Below, one piece after another: positions 14,433-26,399 of a DNA stretch of 64,000 bases. The position numbers and the translations under genes were made by a program. Every line of letters begins with the position of its first letter. The stretch's first letter is position 1. Under the pieces are notes generated by a model. The model was not told the origin of the DNA. It was given only the letters and a program-made list of their open reading frames with translations, and made no database searches. Origin of the DNA: Plectrocnemia conspersa (taxonomy: Eukaryota; Arthropoda; Insecta; Trichoptera; Polycentropodidae). Where the stretch lies: assembly GCA_009617715.1 (NCBI GenBank), contig VTFK01000070.1, positions 682,001 through 746,000 of the forward strand. Reading direction: 5' to 3'.

Positions 14433-14715
14433 CAGTAGTGGCTAACTGAAATCACGAGGTGGGCCAAATAAAATAATGCATGTCTTTGAAGGGCCACACA
14501 TAAATATTTTTCAACTTAATATTGTAGTAATATAAAATTAAGATATAATATTTTATTATTTTTTAAAATCATTTTAAAATTTATTTTTTATTACATGATA
14601 ATTTTTTGGTGTCGATCGCTATGAAAATGTAAAACAAATCAAAACTTCAAAAGGACCAATTAAAACCTTCAAGTGGGCCACTTATGGACCGCGAGACATG
14701 GTTTGGCCATGACTG
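14433..14715. mobile_element. Complete hAT-type MITE with 8-bp TSD
   Basis: The element starts CAGTAGTGGCTAACTG and ends with the inverted counterpart GTTTGGCCATGACTG. Flanking 8-mers TTTTAGAT (14425-14432) and CTTTAGAT (14716-14723) differ at one base and are an 8-bp target-site duplication, the hallmark of hAT elements. Subterminal GGGCCA repeats in both orientations fit. It has no coding capacity. Confidence 0.85.
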
Positions 14716-14723
14716 CTTTAGAT

Positions 14724-17270
14724 GTTTGTATTATTTCCTTTATCTGAAAATTCAGTTTAATGAGCTAGTCAAAAATATCAATTAAATAGACAAGACGCAT
14801 GATTCATTCCTCAGCATCTAATTAAGCTAAAAATTCCAACTTACCCTGAACTTCAAAAAATCTCATCTCTAAACTTACATGTGTATCCTTTTGGAAGTCC
14901 TACAAATATTTGTGTGGATAAAGAGCAAATATTTAATCTAAAAGCAAAAATAATTTTCTATAAAGTATTTTTATTTTTTCTGTAGCATTAATTTTTTGAC
15001 AAAATATCTAAAAATTCAATTTTTCTATAATATGACCTTAATTTGTTGTTTTTCTAAGGTATTAAATATTGGTTAAGTATTAAAAATATAACTATTATGT
15101 TCTAGTAGCAGTCCTCAATATATGAACCCTCAACATCTATTGATAGTATTTTTAAAATAAGTATTTTAATTATTCCTACTGCAGAAAAAACTACAATTGA
15201 AGCTACAAGCTATAATTCAATATAGAAATCGTAATCAAAATTAAAGTAAACACAAAAAATAACTATATTTACATATTATACATAAATAAAAACACGAAAG
15301 TTATCCCAGCATAAAATTATATTGTTTGCAAAATTATCGCGTTTGTTATTTACTTTCTGAAATACAAAGTATAAGGTTTTTATACTTTGTTTTTATATAA
15401 ATAGGTTTTTATATAAAACATACGTTATATACTTAGGGTTTTATATAAAACATACGTTAAATGAAATAATTTATTTTAAAAAGCGAAATACAGGTGAGAT
15501 TTCGCGCAGCTGTTTTACTACATTTTATGTTTAGTATACCGTAAAATATGAATATTCTGTCATATCAAACTTACTACTTAAAATCGAAACTGCAAATGGA
15601 TTATGCAGCATAACCTTCATTCCACAAAGCCATAAAGAAGTCGACTTACATAGTAAATAAATATATTGCCGTAATATCGATGTACTACCATAGAAATAAA
15701 TTGAATTATTAATTCCGAAATATTAATAATTCTATTTCATTGCGTACTACAACATTGTTTTCTTTGGTCTTTGCAATGCCTGTACGTCTGGCTTATCGAT
15801 TTACTATTGCTCCAAATAGACGTATTCCATTTTGACAATATTCTTCTTTATCAAAGAAAAATTATCTATATGAACTTTCAGTAATTTGATAATGTTTTCA
15901 ATAGCAGCGGTCAATATTTTTTGTGGGTTTTCAAAGCCTATAGCTTAAACAATATCATTGATTGTAACTTGTCATATACAGACTCTCTCACGATTACGTA
16001 TGTAGCTCTAATGATATTATTATCTGTATTTATTTTTATGTTGGAGTACTAGTGCGTGCTTCTTTTTGTTTACTTACATATTTTTTATACATAATAAAAT
16101 CATAATAAAATAAACCTTTCACGATCGCACCGTGCGCTTAGTTTGTTAATTGTTGCTTGTGCGCTCTTCTCGTTTATTGATTGAAATGTCCATCGCTTTC
16201 AAATGCACTCAATGTAATATAAATAAATATATTGGCTGACGCGCAAACAAATTTCTGCATATTTTCTGAAGCATACAAAGTAATCCTGGTGAACATTTTG
16301 TCGGTGACAGATCCTGGCTGCACCGCAGTGAGCCGTCGACCGCAATCGTCTAACGAAATCCACTCCCCGATTATGTAAGGCTTCATCATATAATACATTC
16401 AATATATGTATGTATGTATTGTATCTATCATAAAAAGAGAAATAAAACGAATGGGATCTTATAATAAATTTAATAGATTTTTCTCTCTATTTCTTTCACA
16501 CGGTAAATAAATCCAATGTATGTAATAATGGTTAAAACCAGGTCCATGTTTTCTTTCGTCATTGGGCTGTTGATAATGCAGTGGTACATTTAGTAAAAAT
16601 AAGATTTTTTCTGTCTGAAATAAAATTTGAAATCCATAATAAACATTAAGAATAAAAAGTGAGACATTTTAATTTTTAACGGAGATTTCTATAGAAGCAT
16701 AAAAGGATGTGTCATTTGCGAATCGTATCTATGCAACAACTCATAAATTTAATGATTATTTAATTTTAAATAAGACCGAGCTTATATTTCTATATTTATA
16801 CATCTATCGGGAAATATAAAATAGTAATAAATCAATAGAAACTTCGGTGCGTACGTGGCGTTCATTTTGTGTTTAAAAAGAGTTCACATAGCAATAGTGT
16901 GCACATGGATGAGTACATTCGAGAGGGGTGTGCTGTCTGCTACTTTTAAACACACACACACAAACACGAGCCGCACCCCATACATGATCGATATCGCCGA
17001 GTACATAACGTTTTTCAAACAGTCCTACCCTTATTATAAACACACATAAAAAGGTCATAATTCTGCATCTAATTGAACGAGTTACGACCTTACCGACACC
17101 CGCCCCTTTACATACATATTATATATACAGAATGGTGTAAAAATCAAACTATAACTGTAAACTAAAGAGTAGTGTTTTCCAATAAAAAATAGTCTCAAAA
17201 CCCTGTCTCCCTCGTGACTTGGAATTTAAAAAATATCTATAAATTATATATTTTTTCTTTTACATGTGTG
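14724..17270. other. AT-rich noncoding DNA
   Basis: No supported gene. A direct duplication of about 21 bp (TTTTATATAAAACATACGTT) occurs near 15404 and 15441. Segments at 16100-16380 and 16850-17110 are slightly GC-richer; overlapping ORFs on one strand there look like composition artefacts. Confidence 0.45.
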
Positions 17271-17274
17271 AGTT

Positions 17275-18965
17275 TATAAAGAAAATTACTTATCCTTAAA
17301 TCAATAATAAGACCTGCAATTTCGTACGCTTCCCTGGTTTGAGGATCATAATTATTGGTATCCACTAAAACTTGTCAGTCTTTGGGTTTTGCAGAAGCGT
17401 ACAATGATTTCTTACTCTGCATAGGTTTTTAACTCGTGGTTCATTTTGTTCTGTATGTAACATCTGCTCCTTTGTTTGGACCGAATATTGTTCTTAAAAA
17501 TTTTCTTTCAAAGATTCCGAGCTGGTTTTTACCCTCTGTAATCGTTTCGAATATGGTGAGTTTCGTTATTCTGCCGAGTATCCGTAAACGCAGGTTTATA
17601 TTCAGCCATATTGATGGGAAACTTTTATTTATTTTTTCGTAATGTCTGATGATGCTCTGTTTACGTTATTACCTCGTCATCAGCATATACAAACACTTGG
17701 GATGTATTATAATCTATATATACATTTCATATTATACTTAGATTTCTAATTATAACTTCTATCACCAGGTTGAAGATGAATATGGATAATTTGTATATTA
17801 ACTATCGCTTTGATGTTTCGTCTAGTATTTCCAGAACATTTTTTTCATATGAATGCAATCGAAAGTCTATTGCCTATACTCTCTGGAAGTTAGCCGAGAT
17901 CTAAGACTTCGAGTAAGCGCCCACACTGTCGCGAATCTCGTCATGCCCGCGCGCTTCGCGGCGTGAATGACGTCCGGACGGCGGCTTATGTCACGTACAG
18001 CCGGGATCGAAAAAGTGCCAAATAATCGCAATTTTTTAAATTGTCATATTATTAAAATTACGCTACTGATAATTATAAAAGTTTGTGTGGGCACTCACCA
18101 ATTCAATATCAATGAAAACTTTTCGGTCGTAAATATTCAATTTACGCAAAATCTTTGTCGGCTTTTGCAAACTGCCATAAGTCATAAAAATAATACTTCA
18201 GAATATGAACACCACATGTGTGAATATTCTAGAATTTGTCGCCATCGATTCTAAATAAGAATTCGTTATAGTGGGGCATTTATATAAACCGATCGTGGAA
18301 AATACATAAGAAATCGGTTCGAAACGCTTTTTTTAACAAAATTAAGTACCACTAATTCTTTTTTAATTATTTAATTTAATATGAAAAAAATATAATAACA
18401 ATATCTGTTATATATAATTAATCCCTTTTGGTGCCCTAAAATATTCAAAAATGTCAGTAAGAGTCTGTTCCCGATAAGCATGTGGTATTATAAATTTACC
18501 ACGTGACCACGATGCAGCGCTCGACATGACCATAGGACGCCTACGCGCATACTGAAATTGAATCGAGTTACTCGTTCTATCTCAGTTTGCGAAACACCAC
18601 ATCATTATCTCTATCTCACCGCTCGCGCTCGAAAGAGCAGCTCTGACTTCGGTCCCTTTGACTCGGAAAAATGCCGACAATGTTGTCTTGGCCAACTTCT
18701 AGAGAGTGTAGTGCAGGCATATGAATAGTTGGTACAGTACCATATCATATTCGTAGGCTTTTGTGTGGATATGATCTAAGGTAGATCTGTTATACACTGA
18801 TATTCCTCCAATATTTCGTTGGTATATTTTTCTAGCCTCATATATCTGATTTTTGAGAATATTTTTTACTTTGTGCTAAGTAATGAAATCCCTCTATAAT
18901 TATTACAATTTATTTTATCTCCCTTTTTCCATACGGGATGTATAGATGCAAAGTAATATGTACTA
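17275..18965 (-). mobile_element. Interrupted RTE-like LINE, degraded
   Basis: Read on the minus strand, 18965-18755 gives WKKGDKINCNNYRGI, then LEKYTNEILEEYQC and RSTLDHIHT (RT domains 1 to 2a). After a gap, 17880-17275 gives AIDF (box A), FNLVIEVIIRNLS, VFVYADDEVI (box C with YADD), LGIFERKFLRTIFGPNK and NHELKTYAE. The order and motifs match RTE-like LINEs of insects. Stops and frameshifts show it is dead. The gap (about 17885-18745) is longer than the missing RT part would be, so foreign DNA probably sits inside. Confidence 0.8.
17885..18745. other. GC-richer insert inside the RTE-like LINE
   Basis: This segment separates two collinear halves of the LINE and has no RT homology that I can see. 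It includes CpG-rich runs at 17925-18010 and 18510-18680 and a TATA-like TTATAAAT flanked by GTGGTA/TACCAC near 18480-18503. A 95-codon ORF (17967-18254) is unassigned. It could be an unknown insertion, or older host sequence if the two LINE halves are independent insertions. Confidence 0.4.
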
Positions 18966-18969
18966 CAAT

Positions 18970-20870
18970 TGTTCGCTTTAAAATTTTCACAGTAATAAAA
19001 TGAGCAATAATTCATTTATACAACAATTTCGTTTGCGTTTCACCACAAGATACAGTGACTAATATTTTAACTCTAGTACGTATTGTTCTGATACGTAACT
19101 AGTAGTCTATATATTTACTAGGTAAATCTAAATACAACTTCCTTTTCCGTCTCATTTGAATGTGAATATCTGTCGATATATCTTGCTAAAGTATTTTTAT
19201 CGTTCTCAAACGAAGAGAATGCGTTTTGTTTGCTACGAATCACTAAGCACCTATGATGCATATCAATGTTTTTAATCTTTAGATTATTTATATATTTGAT
19301 ATTTAAGGTACATATACGACGGTTTCGGCATTGCGCACCTGTTAATACCGGACGAACCAACTTCGAGACCATTTATGGATAATAACCGCTTTCCGATTTC
19401 TCGCTTTGTCTCGATCTCTCACACGCAGGCTACTGCTGTTAGCAGCTCGCTTCTGTGTCAATCTGGCATCCGCAAGTGCATGCACTTTTGCACTGGTCAA
19501 TTGATATGATGTTTGTTGTTTCCAACCGACTGAAATCGGTCTGGATGTTCCATTCCGAAGCTTAAATTGACTTGAATTGAAGATTTATAAAACATATTTT
19601 AGCAATCTCTTTGGAAAGCTATAACAAACTCATCAACGTGTCTAATTTGCCACGACCGTTTGATGAACTGTTTCAACAACTCTGACATAAAATTTTAGAT
19701 TAGTACAATACTATCGAATATTAATACATATTAAAATGATATTACATATTCTTTAATGACTTTATTACAATACAATGTTAGTTTATTATAGAAAATCATG
19801 GAATATACTTTGTCAAAAAAAATCGTTGAATCGCTTCAAGAAAACTTTGTACATACATACATAATTTAATATATGAATCGATTTTAACCTCTCTATGTGT
19901 GTTTTTTGTAATTGCCTATTATTTTTTAAAGAAAATGGAATGTATATGGTTTAATAATGACGCACAGTTTTCGCGGACAAAGTCAATCGTGCAAACACTC
20001 TATTTTCGGTGTATGTGAATACTGCCAGAAGACTGTGTTTATTTTTTCCCGTTCTGGCGAAGTTCATCATCGGAAAATTTGTACTATAAATGTACCGAGT
20101 ATGTATCTGTGTGTATTCGCTGTCCTTATATTCTGTGGATATTTTTAGGTAAACACATGATTAAAATAGCTATCGATAATTTTGTTTTTAATGCAAGTTA
20201 TTATTTTATCAGTATATTTGTATTTATTCATTAAAATATTTTAGATATACTTGTCAATATATAAATTACACAATACTATATAATTAAAATATCGACCCCA
20301 AAATACAAGATTAGATAAATTCAATATATATTATCTATCATCAATAATGATTTTTAAATACTATGCAAAACTATTATGTAAATTGATAAAATATATTATT
20401 CAATCATAATTAAAGCGTAAATACGAATCAATAACGTTTATAACACATCTTATTCCTTTTATTATCAAAATTAAGAAACCTTTGAGTTTTCTCGGTTAAT
20501 AACACAATAAACAAACATATAATAAACAACTTGTATTAATCGCCTAATTGACTTATTGTTTGAAATGATTTTCCAAAGCCATAAATATTCTCAAATAACA
20601 TATTTTGCGCCGCAATTGAAACGCTCAAGTTAAACAAAGAACAATAAAAAAGGCCAATGTTCAGTTATAATTAAAAGTTGAGATTAGCGATTAAAATGTT
20701 ATTTATGTGGTCAAAGAGTAATGAGTATAAAATTTATGTTGTTTATAAATAAGCTAAGGAAAATTTGTTATCAATTATTATAATTAAATGAAGACGAGAT
20801 TATAGCTTGTTGTGTTTATTAATTAGTTTATTTATAGACAATCTAATTTTTAACTTTATATATGTATATA
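18970..20870. other. AT-rich noncoding DNA
   Basis: No supported gene. A GC-richer patch at 19370-19560 has no ORF or splice signal worth calling. The ORFs at 19118-19372 and 19957-20148 carry no known motif. Confidence 0.45.
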
Positions 20871-20874
20871 TATA

Positions 20875-21127
20875 CAGTGGGGTGCGATCCATACATGCGG
20901 TAGATGCGGCGCATGCCTTGGGATTGTAAAACGATTCTAAATTTATTTTTATCATTTATTCATTTTTTATTTACGTAATTATGAATCGTAATCCTTCAAA
21001 AAATAGGCTTTCGTACATTTTATATCCCGACGATCGGAATAAGAAAATAATTTTCCAGAATCGCTTTTTATATCACGCTTGTATGGAACATTTTTTTGAT
21101 TTTATGAGGCTGAAAGGTGAACTAATT

Positions 21128-21188
<61 letters not shown>

Positions 21189-21530
21189 TATTCGTCACCC
21201 GAATTCCCTTTGAAAACTATAAATTGCATTAAAAGTGGACTTAAAGATATTTTAACAGAAGTATTCAATTTAATCAAATTAATTTTCACCATACCGGCGA
21301 TAAGTGCTTCTGTAGAAAGATCATTTTCTACAATGAAAAGAATAAATACATTCACTAGAAATAGTCAAAGTGAGAATAGATTGTCGCTCTTGCATTAACA
21401 TCAATCGAAAAAACTTTTTAACAAATTAATGAAAGATAATATATTATATGATGCGGTTATTGATGACTTTTGTAAGAAAGAGCTCTCTACATCTCTCCTC
21501 GTTTTTCATCGGAAGCAATAGTTAATGAAT
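20875..21530 (+). mobile_element. hAT transposon remnant with dimerisation-domain pseudogene
   Basis: A hAT-like 5' terminus, CAGTGGGGTGCGATCC, begins at 20875 and continues with GATGCGGCGCATG-type sequence. Downstream, 21210-21398 encodes IPAISASVERSFSTMKRI, the conserved C-terminal hAT dimerisation motif (SVERSFS). A one-base frameshift at about 21393 then moves the frame to LTSIEK and on to YDAVIDDFCKKE. An ORF of 51 codons (20981-21136) is unassigned. An (AT)n tract interrupts the middle, and the 3' TIR was not found. The zinc-finger MYM-type hAT group is my best guess. Confidence 0.75.
21128..21190. repeat. (AT)n microsatellite
   Basis: About 60 bp of nearly uninterrupted AT dinucleotides, inside the hAT remnant. 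It probably expanded after the element died. Confidence 0.95.
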
Positions 21531-21539
21531 ATTCATGCA

Positions 21540-22970
21540 TGCGTTTTTTGAAATGGCGCTATCCACATTTGGCCTCATTGGCATAAATCGTCAACCTTTT
21601 TTGGTAGCTGCGAGTCAAATGGATCGCAATAGAACGTGTCATCCTTGTGATGGAATTTTTTAACCCTCTTCGTATATGAAGGTGCATTCCTGAACGGATA
21701 ACATTGCGACCTTTTACGTTAAGGTGTAAGATGTTGGATATTGAAATAAATTTTCTCATAAATCATTACATATATATTTACTTTAAATGAGATTTTACAT
21801 ACTGTTTGTAGTATAACAGATTTTGTCAACCCCTTTCAGTCGTTTCCATTTGCTGTAAGATTGTACCGAAATATGAAACCGGCTTTAAATTATTACATTT
21901 CTAATAATATTTTTTAAACACAGTTCCAATTAAATAATTGTCTAATATCTGATCATCGACATTTCTGGGTATTGCTGTTAAAAACGTAAACGTTCACTTT
22001 TATCGTAAACAAAGCTTTCGAGAATTTTGCTGGTGATTCCGAGCAAAATGAGAAACACCTGTGGATTTTAGAATGCGAGCTACGTGCGATATCGTGTGGA
22101 AATGTTGTATATATTAAAACAACAATTAGTACTTACTGTCGAGTGTGTGTGGAAAAATGGCTAATAATTGCAATCGTAATATAAAAACGCTTTGTAAGGA
22201 ATTTTTAGACACTCGCACAGTAATGTGTCACTCGCCCCATAATTTTTGTTCGGCTTCTTTGTCGATTACCATTTTTAGATAGGGGTGAGTGATTACGAGG
22301 GTGAAAAATTAACTTAAGGGGCGACCATCGATCATTTATAGCTTATATAAATAATATAGAAAAGCCAACATACACGAATAAAGAAGTATTAGAACGTGTA
22401 AAAGATTCGTGCTTTATTTTTAGCTACCTGCTTACACTACATGGCACCACCTTAGCAAAGACAAGACAATATTGTGAATTACCAGGAACTAAAGCACTTC
22501 TAGTTATGAACATTTTCGTCTTAAAATGTTTTTTTCTGTTTCACATTTATGATTTTTTAATACAAAAAGAGTAAGGAATCTAGTTTAAATCTTTGTGGTA
22601 CTCTAAAATGAGCAAATACCAATTACATAAAACTCGAATTACCAATGGATGTTAATTAATATAACATATACGAATAATCAGTTATTTATTATAAAAAAAT
22701 TATTTTGATTCTTCAACGGGTTGCCACGTTGCTAGTTATTCAATCAGCTTTCACAATAATAATTGGCACATAGGATGATTTATATAATATAATTATTTAT
22801 TTAATTGTCCATAAATTAAATATGACAATGTATAGAAAGTGGCTTTTTTTCATTACAAAACGAAATCATTTTCTACGATTTAAATGTAAATAAATACAAA
22901 ATATTCGTTTATAGTTCATATATTCATTAAAATATTTGGTTGATTGTATCTCTAATTAATTTTAAATCTT
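21540..22970. other. AT-rich noncoding DNA
   Basis: No supported gene. The minus-strand ORF 21559-21759 has no family motif. A GC-richer stretch at about 22020-22330 is unassigned. Confidence 0.45.
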
Positions 22971-22974
22971 AGAG

Positions 22975-23045
22975 CAGGGGTGGTCAGCCCAAATGATCTT
23001 ACGGGCCACTTTGGAAATGCATCATAACTCCGCGTGCCACATATA
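22975..23045 (+). mobile_element. hAT-like element terminus (solo)
   Basis: The sequence CAGGGGTGGTCAGCCC followed by CGGGCCAC is typical of one end of insect hAT elements. I could not find a matching inverted end nearby, so it is a truncated copy. Confidence 0.55.
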
Positions 23046-23059
23046 AAATATTAGATTTA

Positions 23060-25905
23060 GATACACTATAGACATTTTTTTGGAGTGAAAAATTGGAACA
23101 TAATGTGTTTACTATTATTTAACATGTAAACATAGATAATATAATAATATTGATACTAAACGTACATTGTAAAGAAATATTTACTTTAAAATCAAAGCTA
23201 ATTTTTTCTCATAATTTCGACAGTTAATTTTGAATATATTGTATTTTTTTAATACATTGGTTTTCATTACTTTGGCCATTACAAAATAAATATATTTTGT
23301 AAAAGTGTGATGAATCTCGCTGGCTGGAAAAATGTTCGAGGCTTATGAATGTATAGTAATGTTACTTTAATTTCTAATATACTTTGAATAAGGTTCGCTT
23401 AATATTTCTATATTTTAACAGAATTGCACTGTATTAAAAAATGTTATTATACATTATATGTAAGTACAATTATTATATATACCATGACAGTTAATGTAGT
23501 CGTGAATTATTAATTTGATGATCCCTTGTGTAGCTTTTTCTTCCACTTTCAGCCCTCGAGTTGATGTTGAAATGATAAGTTATTTTATCGTAAGCGATTA
23601 CCATATTTTATACAAAGTCGTTAAAGTTGACCACAGTAATATGTCCTTAATTTTACTGCGTTAAACAAACATAAATTTTATACCATGTATCGAGGTTTTT
23701 ATTTTTTCACCGTGCACAATTTAAAAAAAATGTTTGATGGTATAAAATATAAAACATCCATTTTTTACCTTTTCTTATTATACATACAGTAATGTGCTAA
23801 TGCATATAGCTAGTCGTTTTACAGTATGCCGTTAAAAAATATAAGAACCACTAAGAATATACTAGCCAAAATTCATTACATTTCAGTTGTTTTAAGAATG
23901 TGTTACAAATAATCCACAGTGACTCTTATAGTCTCACTGATTCATAATTTGGGAGTGGACCGTTTACAGTAATGACATGATCAACTAAGATAAATTATGT
24001 TTAGAGTATGCTGCATTGATTACTTTAAATTAATTCCAACGATTTTGTAGTTGTTTGTTAAATCAAAAGTACTTCTACATTTATAATGAATAATCTTTAT
24101 TTCTTAATTTTCGATATAAATGAGCTTTTTTAACAATGAATGAATAAATGTATTTATTGAAAAAACATTCCTTGTTATTTTATAATGTTTTTTTTTTATT
24201 ATATTAGTTCTTAAAGTACAGCGTTTAAAATTTTGCCAATTAAATAAAATTATTACTATGTGAGAGTGGAAAATAAATACACAATTTGTCACTCGCTAAT
24301 CGATCGATATACCCTTCCGGCGGTCAGCCCACCGTAAAGTACTCACAGAACCCTACAAAACGAAAAAATACAGTAGCAGCCCAGCTCGAATTCCAGTCCT
24401 CCCCTTTCTCTTCCCTTACACATATAACGACGGGTATGAATAATAGTACGGTGGATCGTTATCGGTACGCAATTTCAGTTACTTATATGTGTGTATTGTA
24501 TATGTTTGTTAAGTAACTCAAACACGTTCCGCAGAGGAAGGAAGCTAGTTGAAAAACGTCGACATGAAATTAGAATGCAATCTATAGTTTAGGAGGCAAG
24601 AAAGGAGGTGAACGAACCGTATAAAAGTTTTATACTGATTTAAAATATAATCACGTATGTGTCATATCCCACCAGCTCAGTTTCGTAAATATTTAGTGTA
24701 GCCGCATACTTCCAATTATTGTTTGTTAGTGTTGGATAATCAATTATCCTTTGAGCGCTGATAGAGACAAGCATCTTTTGCACATTAATACAAGATCAAG
24801 AGCTATCTGACTTTTTAATCATCTATCGGATAGTATTGATTTGTTCTATTTAACCATCTACGAACAGAAGCATTGTGGTCTAGCTATTATTGTATATAAT
24901 CTAATTGTTTTTGTGAATTAATTTTCAAGTATTGTTTTTTTCTCTGTGCAGAGTATATTTGCGTAAATTTGTTATACCATGCAAATGTATTAAATAAAAA
25001 ATGAAAGTGCTACCCATATATACTTTTCTAACTGAAGTATTTATACAGTACTTGAATTATTTATACAAACATAAGTTAGTTTAACTTTTCTTGAACAGAG
25101 CTTTTAATTTTTTAATTTCGCTATTTCGACCGCATACTTATTATTTTTAAATAAATATATAATCATTTTTAATGCAGTTACTAGTCCTTGTCTGTATGGC
25201 ATATATATTATGCAAATGTATAATATATATACCACACATTCGTTGAAAAGTTAAGCGAATTTAACAATGCATTTGATTCAACTCGTGAATATTTTATTGC
25301 AATAATGTATTGCTTTTTGCGACCCATAATACATATTATTTCAATACCTATCATCCTTAACGAAAAAGTTAGTAAAAAGCTCTCCTCTTCAGACACAGCG
25401 GGTTATTTTCCTTGAATATATTAACCAATCTATCGGTCGTTAACCACCCTCTTACTTCAATCCATCGAAGACTTACAATACTATAGTTAATTTCCAATTA
25501 TCAGGCTATATATATGCAGTTATTTAATACCACCCCTATGTATCATCTCTTCTCCATTTTTAATGAATTCTCATTCGCTTAATTTTTAGCGACTACTTTA
25601 TCTGCTATTATATGTATAATTAAAAATAACGTTCTTATGCTTAATACACATCAAGTTATATTAAAATTGTTCTGATTGATAGTTTGTATATGAAAATTAT
25701 ACTTTTGTCGGTCCAAGGGTTAAAATAACAGCGATTTAATTTTTCACTCATTGGCATACATAAGGAATATACATTATATAGGGAAATTCAGATATGCTAT
25801 TGTTTGGAGGTCTTATGAGATATTCGGGGGTCTTATATTTGATAATTGTTATGCCATAACGTGTAATAGACTTTTGCTACATTAAACACTAAAAGGTCCA
25901 TAATT
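23060..25905. other. AT-rich noncoding DNA
   Basis: No supported gene. A GC-richer patch at 24290-24470 and short ORFs at 24286-24516 and 25208-25396 lack recognisable motifs. Confidence 0.45.
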
Positions 25906-25909
25906 GTAT

Positions 25910-26200
25910 CTTGCTTGCTTAGGACCCCTCATCGGCTAATTCAGTACGGCCCTTGGTTTCGAGGCCGTCGAATGCTAATAGACCATTATTTTGCGAAATC
26001 CCCGTGTGTGGTCTGGCCCGTCTGGCCGGCACACTTTACTGTAGGTTCGGAGCAGCGATGGGCGGGAGAGCAAAATCGATACGTCGGCTCGTATCAGACT
26101 GTAGAAAAGAGGGCGGGAAGGGCGCCGTCTCACTTGGCACTGTTGCTAGGCAGCGGTGCTTCTAGCCCGGCCCTGTAAGGCCACTGGATGCACCCGCCCA
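25910..26200. other. GC-rich island, unassigned
   Basis: About 290 bp are markedly GC-rich in an AT-rich neighbourhood, with repeated GGCC/GGCCCG motifs (for example GGCCCGTCTGGCCGGC near 26016). Overlapping ORFs on the plus strand reflect the GC content, not a known protein. A copy of the Penelope/hammerhead-like repeat starts ~35 bp downstream. It may be a repeat body, a CpG promoter or an alternative fax first exon; I cannot choose. Confidence 0.4.
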
Positions 26201-26233
26201 AGCTACACATACATAATATACATTATATATATA

Positions 26234-26375
26234 TTGCTGTTTAATTTTTTACCGGATTTATTCAACATGTTACTTAGCTTTTTCAGATGTGAAGGCTTTC
26301 GTATCGCGCCTTTTATTTTTCGGATCTCGTTTGCCGGCATTTCGACTATTTTTGATGGTCGAAATATTGGCCAGC
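26234..26375 (+). repeat. Dispersed repeat copy A (Penelope/hammerhead-like)
   Basis: Shares blocks with 31069-31245 (+) and 53981-54170 (-): a ...TTATTCAACATGTTACTTAGC... start, then TATCGCGCCTTTT, then CTCGTTTGCCGGCATTTCGA. It is the most diverged of the three in the hammerhead-like part, ending near GATGGTCGAAATATTGGCC. Related ORFs (26156-26551) are artefacts. Confidence 0.65.
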
Positions 26376-26399
26376 AGCCGCATCTACTTATTTTTTTTG

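Noticed and set aside
25915..26178. Overlapping ORFs in the GC-rich island
   Set aside because: Open frames in several phases are expected where GC-rich sequence lacks stop codons; no motif supports any of them.
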